DNA of 64,000 nucleotides, from positions 119,474 to 183,473 of the forward strand of contig NZ_KB891103.1 in assembly GCF_000373365.1 (NCBI RefSeq). The letters are read 5' to 3'. Made by a program: the position numbers and the translations under genes. Below are positions 36,820-45,092 of this stretch, in pieces. The DNA is from Parafrankia discariae (lineage in GTDB: Bacteria > Actinomycetota > Actinomycetes > Frankiales > Frankiaceae). Below the pieces are notes generated by a model, which ran no database searches, was not told where the DNA came from, and saw nothing but the letters and a program-made list of their open reading frames with translations. How positions within the stretch are numbered: position 1 is the first letter of the stretch; every line of letters starts with the position of its first letter.

Positions 36820-37053
36820 GTGCCCGCTTACGAGTACCGATGCCGTGTCTGCGACGCGTCCTTCGAGGTCCGCCGCGGAATCAACAGTGACACGACCGCA
36901 CCGGCACCCTGCCCGGCCGGCCACGCCGAGACCTCACGGATCTTCTCCGCGGTCGCGGTGAGCCGCGGCGCGTCCGCCCCCGCGATGGCCGCGGCCCCCG
37001 CCCCTGCCGCCGGTGGCGGCGGTTCCTGCTGCGGCGGCGGCTGCTGCGCCTGA
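36820..37053 (+). CDS. FmdB-family zinc ribbon protein
   Basis: The 77-residue protein begins MPAYEYRCRVCDASFEV and continues with a second half-site CPAGH, the actinobacterial version of the FmdB zinc ribbon (CxxC ... CPxGH). The C-terminus is an Ala/Pro/Gly linker ending in a cysteine-rich GGSCCGGGCCA, a common feature of this family. It likely binds zinc and acts as a small regulator; the true role is unknown. GTG 36820 gives the canonical N-terminus. A hairpin at 37073 follows its stop. Confidence 0.92.
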   Translation: MPAYEYRCRVCDASFEVRRGINSDTTAPAPCPAGHAETSRIFSAVAVSRGASAPAMAAAPAPAAGGGGSCCGGGCCA

Positions 37054-37072
37054 CACCCCGGCCAAGCCGATG

Positions 37073-37115
37073 CGTGGCGGGTGAGTGAGTCCCTGGGACT
37101 CACTCACCCGCCACG
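37073..37115. terminator. Hairpin after fmdB; hairpin family copy 2
   Basis: Perfect 21-bp arms (37073-37093, 37095-37115) flank a single central T. Stem core TGGCGGGTG matches the hairpins at 18679 and 63568. There is no long T run. It could end transcripts from either side, since the convergent small gene at 37348-37100 stops inside it. Confidence 0.75.
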
Positions 37116-37348
37116 GTTTCGCAGGGGGCGGCGTGCGGGCCACGGGGGCTGCGCGCGGCCCGGCTGCGGGTACCGACGTCGACCTGCCGGTCGCGCTGGC
37201 CCCCGGCAGCAGCCGCGCGCTCCGCGTTGAGCCGCCTGGTGATGATCCGCAGCGTCTCGTCGCGTTCCCGCTCGTCGAGGCCGTCCGCCAATGTCGCCAG
37301 CAGGTCGGAGGATCCCGGCCCGCACACACCGCCCAAGGTCCCAGCCAT
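37100..37348 (-). CDS. Small hypothetical protein (82 residues)
   Basis: ATG 37348 opens MAGTLGGVCGPGSSDLLATL, followed by a helical, charged segment LDERERDETLRIITRRLNAE and a basic tail. Third-position G/C is high throughout, which supports coding. No family is recognised and the ribosome site (GGGGA) is weak. The stop codon lies within the right arm of the hairpin at 37073-37115, so terminator and gene end overlap. It is convergent with fmdB. Confidence 0.45.
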   Translation of the reverse strand: MAGTLGGVCGPGSSDLLATLADGLDERERDETLRIITRRLNAERAAAAGGQRDRQVDVGTRSRAARSPRGPHAAPCETVAGE

Positions 37349-37499
37349 GGCAGTCCCCTACCCAGGTCTGCCCGCCGGCACGCCTGGGCACGACGACCTG
37401 CGTGCCGCCTCGACTACCTGGGGTGACCGACCGCCCCGCGAACGACCCGACCTGTGGCCGGCGAGCAGTCGCCGGCGGCCGGCTGTCAGCCGCCGGCTG

Positions 37500-38102
37500 T
37501 CAGTCGCCGGCCGGCCGGTCGCGCCGGGCCCGGTTCTCGACGCGACGGGCCGTCCTGCCCCCCGTCCGCGCCAGGCCGCGGGCCGCTCGACCGGCCTCCC
37601 GCCGGCCGACGACGGCGGCGCGGCGGGCACCGGCCCGGAGCTCCTCCGTCGGGACCTGCCAGTCGACCCCCGGCCGGCCGAGCACCAGCCCCGTCGCGGC
37701 GATGAGCGTCCAGAATCCGAGGACGGCGCCCACCGCGAACAGGTCCAGCGCGCCGACCAGCGCCGAGGCGACGAGTAGCACACCCGCCCCGATCAGCCCG
37801 AACGCGACCGGATGCGCACCCACCCACCCGGTGACTCCGTTCCCGCCCCGCACCGCCACGGACCCGGCCGAGGCGGGGCGCCGCGGAACCTTGCCGGCGC
37901 CCACCTTGCCGGCGCCCACCGCGGCCGGCCGCGGCCGGCGTGCAGCGGGCGCACGCGCGCCGTCCTCGGCGACGGGGTCGGGGCGCACGCCGATCGGGCT
38001 GGGTACCTGCGGGCCGCCGAAGGGCCGGCGCCGCTGACGGGAGCGTCGTTCCAGGACAGGACCATCCATGCCAGCGTCTGTGCCCGTGCTCCGGAGCGTC
38101 AT
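37500..38102 (-). CDS. Two-helix membrane protein with basic termini
   Basis: The product is about 200 residues long. Its Arg/Pro-rich N-terminal half carries a VGAGK pair (a 15-bp tandem repeat at 37888-37917). Two adjacent membrane helices follow (VAFGLIGAGVLLVASALVGA and FAVGAVLGFWTLIAATGLVL), then an Arg/Ala-rich cytoplasmic tail. I do not recognise a family and cannot infer a function. ATG 38102 is preceded by GAGG; GTG 38117 and ATG 38072 are alternatives. Its coding nature is supported by codon bias in the membrane part rather than by homology. Confidence 0.6.
   Translation of the reverse strand: MTLRSTGTDAGMDGPVLERRSRQRRRPFGGPQVPSPIGVRPDPVAEDGARAPAARRPRPAAVGAGKVGAGKVPRRPASAGSVAVRGGNGVTGWVGAHPVAFGLIGAGVLLVASALVGALDLFAVGAVLGFWTLIAATGLVLGRPGVDWQVPTEELRAGARRAAVVGRREAGRAARGLARTGGRTARRVENRARRDRPAGD
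37888..37917. repeat. 15-bp tandem duplication
   Basis: Two exact 15-bp units (37888-37902 and 37903-37917) encode GK-VGA repeats in the N-terminal half of the membrane protein. Confidence 0.85.
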
Positions 38103-38244
38103 GCCTGCCTCGCCCACCGATATGCCCCCTCACCCGCGGCGTTCCTCACCCCGGTTCCCGGTTTACGGCCTCGGCGCGGCACCCCCCGCACCGCGCACCG
38201 CCAGCTCACCCACGCGACTCACCCGACGCGGGCTCGACTCGGGC

Positions 38245-38670
38245 TCAGTACCGGTGCGACTCGACGTGCGCGTCGTCGCGCAGCGCGCGCCAGAGCTGGC
38301 CCAGCGAGGTGAACTGGACCCCCTCGGGTGCCGCGCGGACCTCGTCGACCACCCGGTCCGGCGCGTGGTAGTGACGCAGGTGGTCCATCACCTCGTCCCG
38401 CTCGGCGGGGAAGACCGCGCGCCCGAGCCACCGGGCCAGCTCCGAACGCTCCTCGACATCGACCGTCGTCATCCCGGGCGGGGCGCTGCCGAGGACGCCG
38501 GCGCCGTCCGGGCGGGCCGCGAGCGCGGGAACGTCCTCGCCCGGTGGCTCCGGCGACCTCCACTCGTCGGCTCGGGTGTCCCGGCGGGCGCGGACGAGGC
38601 CCTCGACCTCGTGGGCCATCAGCTCGTCGCGCACGGCCCCGTGCTTGGCGCTGCCCCGATCCATCGACAT
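38245..38670 (-). CDS. DUF2795 domain protein
   Basis: The 141-residue protein begins MSMDRGSAKHGAVRDELMAHE. Its C-terminal half has the DUF2795 pattern: SELARWLGRAVFPAERDEVM, HYHAPDRVVDEVRAAPEG and FTSLGQLWRALRDD. Members are small helical actinobacterial proteins of unknown role, often near stress genes. ATG 38670 has AGAGG upstream; the longer open frame to 38790 has no ribosome site. It is followed on the same strand by nothing closer than 142 bp. A hemerythrin-like gene lies upstream in the same direction. Confidence 0.85.
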   Translation of the reverse strand: MSMDRGSAKHGAVRDELMAHEVEGLVRARRDTRADEWRSPEPPGEDVPALAARPDGAGVLGSAPPGMTTVDVEERSELARWLGRAVFPAERDEVMDHLRHYHAPDRVVDEVRAAPEGVQFTSLGQLWRALRDDAHVESHRY

Positions 38671-38878
38671 GTGGCGTCCTCTTTCCTCGTGATGCCTCGT
38701 CGCGCCGGGCACCGCGCCGGTGGCGGGCGCCCCTTGTGGCATCCGGTGGCATCCGGTGGTGCCGAGCGGCCACCCGCCGCCCGGTACCACCGGTGTGTCA
38801 GGGACCTACCCGGCCTCGGCCGGTCCGCGCACTCCGGGCACGGACTTTTCGCCGCCGGACCCCACCTCCGGGTCAGGC

Positions 38879-39433
38879 CTAGCGCTGTCGACGCCCGGAG
38901 AGCAGGTCACGGGCCCGGTCGGCCATGCCCGTCCCGACCCCGAGGAGGACGTTGAACGGCGGCCGGTCGGGAGCCGCCGGGTGCGGGCGGGTCGGCACGA
39001 CGACCTTCGCGCCCTCGACGAGCTCGGCGAGCCGGCGGCGCTCCGCGGCGGGCATGAGCCGGCGCAGCCGCGGGAACCAGTCCTTCTCCTCCTCACGCAC
39101 GTGGCCCCGGATCACCCGCATCAGGTCGCGCACCAACGGGTCGAACTCGGCGTCCATCGGCTTGCACCGCTCCAGCCGGTGCATGATCCGCTCGGCCTCG
39201 GAGTGCTCGGCGATCTCCCGGTCGATGACCGCCGGGCCGTCCGGGAGGACGAGCCGGGCCCGCGGGTAGACGTACATCTCCTCGGCCTCGGCGTGCCGGA
39301 CGAGCTCGATGACGATGTTGGTGATCAGGCGCCTGCGCTCGGCCGGCGACGGCGTCCCCTCGTAGTCGCGGAACCACCGCTCGACCCGCGCGTGGTCAGC
39401 GGTCAGCACATCGACGACGTCTCGCTCAGGCAT
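38879..39433 (-). CDS. Hemerythrin HHE-domain protein
   Basis: The 184-residue protein is helical with metal-ligand positions in order: LTADHARVERWF, VIELVRHAEAEEMYVYP, IAEHSEAERIMHRLE and IRGHVREEEKDWFPRL. This is the HHE cation-binding four-helix bundle that carries a non-heme di-iron centre. Such proteins sense or store O2, NO or iron in the cytoplasm. ATG 39433 (MPERDVVDVL) with GAGAGG upstream is preferred over the frame start at 39463. The C-terminal FNVLLGVGTGMADRARDLL segment is an added helix of unknown use. Confidence 0.9.
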   Translation of the reverse strand: MPERDVVDVLTADHARVERWFRDYEGTPSPAERRRLITNIVIELVRHAEAEEMYVYPRARLVLPDGPAVIDREIAEHSEAERIMHRLERCKPMDAEFDPLVRDLMRVIRGHVREEEKDWFPRLRRLMPAAERRRLAELVEGAKVVVPTRPHPAAPDRPPFNVLLGVGTGMADRARDLLSGRRQR

Positions 39434-39521
39434 GTCATGCCTCTCGGTAGGTGTGTCCCTCAACGGATGCGCGTTGCACCGATGGAGTTCCCCTCCGCGA
39501 CGGAACTAGCACTCACGGCGA

Positions 39522-40286
39522 CTAAACGGAGGCCGGCACCGCCGGCGCCGGGTCGAGCCGGGCACCCACCTCGTACAGCGCGAACGCCTTCCCGATCACC
39601 GGACGGGCCACGTTGCGCACCGGGACCCCGCCGGCCGTCCGCCCCCTCTCCGTCCCCCCGTGGGCGTGCCCGTGCAGCGCCAGCTGGGCGCCGCCGGCGT
39701 CCACCGCCTCCGCCAGGTGGTAGCTGCCGAGGAAGGGGAAGATCTCTGGTCGCTCGCCCGCGAGGGTGTCCGGGACGGGCGCGTAATGAGTGAGAGCCAC
39801 CCGCACGTCGCACTCCAGGCTCTCCAGGGCGGTTCGCAGACCGGCGCTCACCTCCTTGGTGTGCCGGACGAACGCCTTCATCAGCGGCTCGCCGAAGTCG
39901 CTGCCGCTGGCACCCGCGAAGCCTCCGCCGAAGCCCTTGACCCCGGCGACGCCGAGGCGGCACCCGCCCGCCCGCGGCCCACCGACCCGCACCAGCGCCG
40001 CGGAGCCCTCAAGCACCTCGACACCGGCCTGCCCCAGCACGGCGGCCACCTCGTCGGCACGGTCGCTGTGATGGTCGTGGTTACCGAGGACGGCGATCAC
40101 CGGGATCTCCGACGCGGCGAGCTCGGCCGCGGCCACCTCGGCCTCGGACACCCGTCCGTGCTGGGTCAGGTCACCGGCGACGAGCAGGACGTCAGCCAGG
40201 TCGCCGATCCCGGCCAGGCACGGCGCGAAGGACCCGCGCGAGTCGGTACCCAGGTGGATGTCCCCGACCGCGGCGATCCGGATCAC
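39522..40286 (-). CDS. Calcineurin-like metallophosphoesterase
   Basis: The 254-residue protein has the complete metal-binding set: GDIHLG (Asp9, His11), VAGDLTQHG (Asp39), LGNHDHH (Asn69, His70), ALTHYAPV and LHGHAHGG. It hydrolyses phosphoester bonds in the cytoplasm; the substrate may be a nucleotide, nucleic acid or phosphoprotein. The GTG start (40284-40286) overlaps the stop of the NTase-BON gene by four bases (GTGA), so the two proteins are co-translated and probably act on linked substrates. There is no C-terminal domain beyond the catalytic core. Confidence 0.92.
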   Translation of the reverse strand: MIRIAAVGDIHLGTDSRGSFAPCLAGIGDLADVLLVAGDLTQHGRVSEAEVAAAELAASEIPVIAVLGNHDHHSDRADEVAAVLGQAGVEVLEGSAALVRVGGPRAGGCRLGVAGVKGFGGGFAGASGSDFGEPLMKAFVRHTKEVSAGLRTALESLECDVRVALTHYAPVPDTLAGERPEIFPFLGSYHLAEAVDAGGAQLALHGHAHGGTERGRTAGGVPVRNVARPVIGKAFALYEVGARLDPAPAVPASV

Positions 40287-41128
40287 GACACACTCTCCAT
40301 CGTCGACGGTGAGTCGCGCTTCGACACGACGACGTCGTTGCGGACGGGCCGGCCGGGCACCGCGTCGGCCAGCACCGCGTCGACCGCGCGGCGGCGGCCC
40401 TCGGTGGCCACCTCCCCGCGCACGGTGATCCCCTCCGGGCCGACGGCGACGTCCAGGCCGAGCTCGGCGACCCGCGGATCCTCCGCCAGGCGCTCGTGCA
40501 GGTCACCGGCCAGGTACTCCGCCGGCTCGTTGACGTCCAGGACGGTGACCGGCTCGCCGCCGCCCACGGCGGGCGGTGGGATCAGCTTCAGCCGGGTGGC
40601 GACCAGCAGCGCGGCCTCGGCGAACGGCGACTCGGCGGTGGCCCGGCGGACCTGCTCCCAGTCGACCTGCTCGCGCATCGCGCGGATCATGGGGATCACC
40701 CGGCCGAGGTCGCAGTACCGCTCGTCGAGGGCGAGCAGGGTCATCTCGAACCAGTCGGTGGCGTCGAGGACGGGCATCCGGACCGAGTCGACGGACATCT
40801 CGCTCGAGCGGGCCAGCATCTGGTCGGTGACCGCCCGACCGACCGGATGGTGGATCAGGTCGACCAGGACGTCGCCGTCGAAGACCTTGGTCAGCCAGTC
40901 CTCGGGCGGGTCCACCGGGCGCAGCCCACCCGCGCAGAGGACCTCCACGGCGCGCGGGACGTCCGCCTCGCGGAGCATGAAGTCCACGTCGTGCACGGGC
41001 TCCGGCCCGCCGCGGGCCCAGCACGCGTAGCTGCCGCCGAGCGCGAAGGGGATCTCCGCCTCTTTCAACGTCACGGCGACACGTTTGAGACTTTCCCGCA
41101 GACCGCGGGGCGCATCATCCATGACCAT
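40283..41128 (-). CDS. Nucleotidyltransferase-like domain fused to a BON domain
   Basis: The 281-residue protein has an N-terminal nucleotidyltransferase-fold signature: FALGGSYACWARGGPEPVHD with GGS at 31-33, then HDVDFML (Asp47, Asp49). It is followed by DWLTKVFDGDVLVDLIHHP and ATDWFEMTLLAL, as in minimal NTase and related nucleotidyl transferases. The C-terminal 75 residues (LHERLAEDPRVAELGLDVAV, GITVRGEVATEGRRRAV) form a BON domain, usually a membrane- or ligand-binding module. The pairing of an NTase and a BON domain in one chain is unusual to me. ATG 41128 or 41122 may start it. It overlaps the phosphoesterase gene by four bases. Confidence 0.78.
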   Translation of the reverse strand: MVMDDAPRGLRESLKRVAVTLKEAEIPFALGGSYACWARGGPEPVHDVDFMLREADVPRAVEVLCAGGLRPVDPPEDWLTKVFDGDVLVDLIHHPVGRAVTDQMLARSSEMSVDSVRMPVLDATDWFEMTLLALDERYCDLGRVIPMIRAMREQVDWEQVRRATAESPFAEAALLVATRLKLIPPPAVGGGEPVTVLDVNEPAEYLAGDLHERLAEDPRVAELGLDVAVGPEGITVRGEVATEGRRRAVDAVLADAVPGRPVRNDVVVSKRDSPSTMESVS

Positions 41129-42037
41129 CGGGGTACCCGCGCCGATCGTCCTGACTCCCCGAAGGCCGCATCCGGTGCCGGGCCCCCCCGCATCGGGCGG
41201 CGCTCGGGCGCATCACCGCCAATTCGGACACAACCGCGCGGCAGCACCTCGGTGACAGAGCCGACCCCATGTCGTGTTCACGACACGTACGCACACGGTC
41301 TTCCGCCGGCGCCAACTGCACACGGCCGACGCCGTTCCACCGCCTACCGCTTCCACGGAACGCCGGGCGGAACGTCGGGCGGAACATGCGCCCGCGCCCG
41401 CGCCCGGACCGTTCTTCACGACCGAGACGAAGAAGTGCGCCTTGTTGTTCCCGCGCGGGACGGGCGTGACCTACGCATCCCTCGGAGCGAGGAGTGTACG
41501 CACCATCCGGTAGCCGCCGACGATATTTGCCGACATAGGTCCCGCGGACATATGCACTCCAACAGTCGCCACATGCCGCCGCGCTGCGCCGGAGCGTGCT
41601 TTGAAGCCGCTGGTCGAGCACTTCGGCAACGGCCCTGACGGGCTACGCCGAGCTGTCGGCGATGACACTGTCGGGCCAGTGGAAACTGTCCGTCCTGCAT
41701 AGCTCGGCCCGTGCGGCGGCACAGTCGGCGCCGCCGCCGGGACCTCACGGACACCACGAGAGACACGCGGCGAGGCGCCCGAAGACCAGCCGGCGGATAT
41801 CTTTCGTCGAGTAGCGATGTTTTGGTGCATGCCGGATGAGTTACCCGTTCCGGGGGGTCGTCCTGACTCGATTCCTCCGGCTTGCCGGCAACGGGCGTAC
41901 AGATGCGAGATGATGACCAACGCGAAGCCCTGCCGTCGCGCGCTCGAACGTCCCCGCCCACCATCCAGGAATGGAACGAAGCCCTGACCCCGCCCGCACG
42001 ATCCGAGCATGTGACCATCGAGACCGGTGAGGACGCC
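41129..42037. other. 900-bp stretch with no convincing gene
   Basis: Several short open frames exist on both strands, but all lack ribosome sites, motifs and consistent codon bias. One, at 41274-41513 on the plus strand (79 residues, Arg/Pro-rich), is the least unlikely. Local AT-rich islands at 41519-41565 and 41797-41850 could be promoters, the latter for the MarR gene. G/C skew at third positions is irregular, which suggests decayed or regulatory DNA. Confidence 0.5.
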
Positions 42038-42556
42038 GTGAACCAGCGATACCCGGGACCGAGACGGCCGGCCGAGGAGACCGACCCCGGCCGCGCGCGG
42101 CCCGTCGCAGACCTGTCGACACACCCCGGACAGCTTGCCCGCCGTCTGCAGCAGGTCACATATCAACTGTGGACCGCCACCGTGTCCACCGAGACAACCC
42201 CGCCACAGTTCGTGGTTCTCAACAGCCTGCTCGCCGACCCCGACATCGACCAGCGCACGCTGGGCGAACGGGCGTCGCTGGACCGCTCCACCGTCGCCGA
42301 CGTGGTCGCGCGACTGGTGCAGCGGGGGCTGATCCGCCGCGTGCGCGACCCCCGTGACGGCCGCCGCAACGTACTGCGGCTCACGCAGCGCGGCGAGTCG
42401 ACCCACAGCCACGTCGCTGGGCGGGTGGAGCGGATGAACGACCTCCTGCTCTCCCCGCTCTCGGCGGACGAACGCACCGCCCTGCTCTCCATGCTGACGC
42501 GGATCGTCGAGTCCGTGCCGGCGATCTCGGCGGCCGAGGGGAACGCCGCCGTCTGA
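42038..42556 (+). CDS. MarR-family transcriptional regulator
   Basis: The 172-residue protein has the winged helix of MarR: VVLNSLLADPDIDQRTLGER, then the recognition helix SLDRSTVADVVARLVQRGLI. The wing RRVRDPRDGRRNVLRLTQRG and a C-terminal dimerisation helix follow. It binds palindromic operators as a dimer and responds to small aromatic or oxidant ligands. GTG 42038 is chosen because GGTGAGG lies 6 bases upstream. The frame is open further back to 41882, but that part has poor codon bias. Two palindromes just after its stop (42584-42620) are candidate operators, either for itself or for the downstream CapA-like gene. Confidence 0.88.
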   Translation: MNQRYPGPRRPAEETDPGRARPVADLSTHPGQLARRLQQVTYQLWTATVSTETTPPQFVVLNSLLADPDIDQRTLGERASLDRSTVADVVARLVQRGLIRRVRDPRDGRRNVLRLTQRGESTHSHVAGRVERMNDLLLSPLSADERTALLSMLTRIVESVPAISAAEGNAAV

Positions 42557-42583
42557 CGGCGGGATCGGCCGTAACACCGACAA

Positions 42584-42620
42584 GATCCGATCAACATCGG
42601 ATCCAACTACTCAAAGTAGT
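42584..42620. promoter_or_regulatory. Two adjacent palindromes between the MarR and CapA-like genes
   Basis: GATCCGAT-CAAC-ATCGGATC (42584-42603) and ACTACT-CAA-AGTAGT (42606-42620) are perfect. Arm length and spacing fit MarR-type sites. They lie 28 bp after the MarR stop and 59 bp before the CapA-like ATG at 42679. The first could also act as a weak terminator. Confidence 0.5.
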
Positions 42621-42678
42621 GAGCCAGACACCCGTCGCCTAGGTTGGAAGGGTCCACCCCTCCGATCAGACCCAGGCG

Positions 42679-44223
42679 ATGGGAACGATGTTCCGCAGAC
42701 GCTCCGCACGCGGCCCGCGCCGCGGCCCACCGCTCCAGGCGGGCCGTTCCGGGCTGGCGGGAGCCGCGGAACACCACGAGTCACCGCCGGCGGCGGGTCA
42801 CGACGACCCGCCGTCGGCGCGGCCCGAGGAACCCCGGCCCACGCGGCACAGCCCCCGGCCCACGCGGCACGAATTGCCGCCGACGCGGCCCCTGGTGGTG
42901 GCGGTCTGCGTCCTGGCGGTGGCGGCCGTGGGCCTCGGGCTGTTCTCCGACGTCCTGACCCGGCACGTCCTGACCCTCGGTCCCGGCCGGGCCGGCGGCC
43001 CACCATCCGTGGGCGCCGCCAAGGGACCACCCGGCCTGGGCGCCACCGCGGACGAGGCGGGACAGCCCCCCTGGGGCACCCCGGCCGGCGAGCAACCGGG
43101 ACCGGTCTGGCCACCGCGGGCGGGCAGCGCGTCCGGTGCCGGGGACACGACCGAACTCACCCTCACCTTCAGCGGTGATCTGGACCTCGACCCGTCCGGC
43201 GCCCGCGCGGCGCTGGCGCCGCTCGGCAGTCTGCTGTCCTCCGCCGACCTCGCGATCTGCCGCGGGCCGACGCCCACCACCCGACCGGAGGCCGTCGCCG
43301 AGGCCCTGCGGCGGGTGGGTTTCGACGCTTGCGCCACCGCCTCCAACCGGGCCGCCCGGCTCGGTGGCGCCGGGGTGCGCGGCCTGCTCGACGCCCTCGA
43401 CGGCGCGGCGATCGACCACAGCGGCACGGCCCGCGACCCGCTGGAGGCCGGCACCCTGTCACTGCTGCCCGTACGCGGCGCGCAGATCTCGCTGCTCTCC
43501 TACACCGAGAACTCCGGAACCACCGGAACCACCGGGACCACCCCCGCGGACCCGGGTGCCGCCGGCTGGACGGTGAGCGGACTGGACTCGGCCCGGATCC
43601 TGCGGGACGCCGCCCGCGCCCGCGCGGCCGGCGCCGATCTGGTCGTGGTCGCGCTGTCCTGGGCCCCCGACCAGACCGGACCGGACCGGACCGAACCACC
43701 GGCGACCGGACCGCCGGGAACACCGCCGGGCGCGTCGGCACCGCCGGGGACGGCGCCGACGCAGCGGCAGCGGGCGACCGCGCGTGAGTTGCTCCACTCA
43801 CCGCTCGTCGACCTGGTCGTGGGCACCGGCACCGGCACCGTGCGGCCGGTCGAACGCGTCGACGGCAAGTACGTCGCCTACGGGACGGGGTCGATCACCA
43901 CCCCGGCGGCGGACGCCACCACCGGAGCCGCCGGCGGTGGCGCCGCCGGGCGCGGCCGGGACGGCGCCCTCCTGCACGCCCGGGTACGGCGCACCGCGCT
44001 CGGCTGGATGATCGTCGGCCTCACCTACAGCCCGACCTGGACGGGCTCCGACGGAGCCGTCCGCCCGGTCGCGGACGCCCTCGACGACCCGGGCACCACC
44101 GGGTCGGCCCGGGCCGAGCTGACGGCGTCCTGGCTGCGCACCGTGGCCGCGCTGACCTCGCTGGGACAGGTGGACGGGGTCCGCCCGGAACGGGTGCCGC
44201 GCCAGCTCGGGGCCGGTGCCTGA
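42679..44223 (+). CDS. CapA/PgsA-like protein with degenerate metal site
   Basis: The 514-residue protein has a basic cytoplasmic N-terminus, one membrane helix (PLVVAVCVLAVAAVGLGLFS, about 70-90) and an extracytoplasmic domain with the order of CapA-type poly-gamma-glutamate synthesis phosphoesterases. It has LTLTFSGDLDL, DACATASNRA (normally 'SLANNH'), ISLLSYTENS, GADLVVVALSW (normally 'HWG'), VDLVVGTGTGTVRPVE (normally 'GtHpHv.qp.E') and KYVAYGTGS. The histidines and asparagines that hold metals are replaced, so catalysis is doubtful while the fold is kept. A short Thr/Gly-rich slippage repeat is present. It may now bind wall polymer. ATG 42679 or 42688 starts it. Confidence 0.72.
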   Translation: MGTMFRRRSARGPRRGPPLQAGRSGLAGAAEHHESPPAAGHDDPPSARPEEPRPTRHSPRPTRHELPPTRPLVVAVCVLAVAAVGLGLFSDVLTRHVLTLGPGRAGGPPSVGAAKGPPGLGATADEAGQPPWGTPAGEQPGPVWPPRAGSASGAGDTTELTLTFSGDLDLDPSGARAALAPLGSLLSSADLAICRGPTPTTRPEAVAEALRRVGFDACATASNRAARLGGAGVRGLLDALDGAAIDHSGTARDPLEAGTLSLLPVRGAQISLLSYTENSGTTGTTGTTPADPGAAGWTVSGLDSARILRDAARARAAGADLVVVALSWAPDQTGPDRTEPPATGPPGTPPGASAPPGTAPTQRQRATARELLHSPLVDLVVGTGTGTVRPVERVDGKYVAYGTGSITTPAADATTGAAGGGAAGRGRDGALLHARVRRTALGWMIVGLTYSPTWTGSDGAVRPVADALDDPGTTGSARAELTASWLRTVAALTSLGQVDGVRPERVPRQLGAGA

Positions 44224-44462
44224 CAGCCGGTGCCGATCGATGTCCGCCGTAGCGTCACCACCGAGGGAGTGAGCGGTTACTTTGTCACCCAAGCTGTCGA
44301 ATCTGGGCCGGAGTACCGCTACCGTCTGATCTCATCGTCCACCTGACCCACGACGGCGCCGGTTCCACAGGCATCCGAAACCGGGCACCCACAACCGATC
44401 ACCTACACCCGATGGTCCGAACCGGTCCGGACCGGCCGGTCCCCTCCTGGGAGGCAGTACCC

Positions 44463-44990
44463 GTGACCTCGCCCGACACCGCGGCGCTCATATTCAGAAT
44501 CATCGTCGGCCTCACGCTGGTCGCCCACGGCTACAACCACGTCTTCGGGCCCGGCGGGATCCAGGGCACCGCGGGCTGGTTCGCGAGCATGGGCCTGCGG
44601 CCCGGCATCGTGCACGCCTGGACGTCCGGTCTGGTGGAGATCGCGGCCGGCTTCGGGCTCGCCTTCGGCTTCCTGAACCCGTTCAGCGCCGGCGCGATCA
44701 TGGGGACGATGGTGGTCGCCGGGATCACCGCGCACCGCAAGAACGGCTTCTTCATCTTCAAGCCCGGCCAGGGCTACGAGTACGTGCTCATGATCGCCGT
44801 CCTGTGCGCGGGAATCGCCATCCTCGGCCCGGGCAAGGCCTCGCTCGACCACGCGATCGGGATCGACGACGACCTCGACGGCTGGGTGGGCGCGATCATC
44901 GCCCTCGTGCTCGGGATCGGCGGCTCGGCCGGCCTCCTCGCGACCGCGTGGCGCCCGAACAAGCCGGCGCCCACGACGCCGTCCGCCTGA
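44463..44990 (+). CDS. DoxX-family membrane protein
   Basis: The 175-residue protein has four membrane helices and the DoxX signature: LIFRIIVGLTLVAHGYNHVF, GWFASMGLRPGIVHAW, LVEIAAGFGLAFGFLNPFSA and MGTMVVAGITAHRKNGFF. Members are linked to redox and thiol stress at the cytoplasmic membrane in actinobacteria. GTG 44463 has GGGAGG upstream, partly inside a CCTCC/GGAGG mini-palindrome. It stands alone between the CapA-like and phosphoribosyltransferase genes, all on the plus strand. Confidence 0.88.
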   Translation: MTSPDTAALIFRIIVGLTLVAHGYNHVFGPGGIQGTAGWFASMGLRPGIVHAWTSGLVEIAAGFGLAFGFLNPFSAGAIMGTMVVAGITAHRKNGFFIFKPGQGYEYVLMIAVLCAGIAILGPGKASLDHAIGIDDDLDGWVGAIIALVLGIGGSAGLLATAWRPNKPAPTTPSA

Positions 44991-45092
44991 CCCACGACCG
45001 CCGGGCGGCCCGCGCGACGGGCCGCGCCGCCGGACGGGCCGCGGATCGCGGCGCTCGGGTCATGGCGGGCACGGCGGGGTAGGCCCACCCGC

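Noticed and set aside
41274-41513. 79-codon frame in the 41129-42037 gap
   Set aside because: No ribosome site, Arg/Pro-rich composition and no similarity to any family I know.
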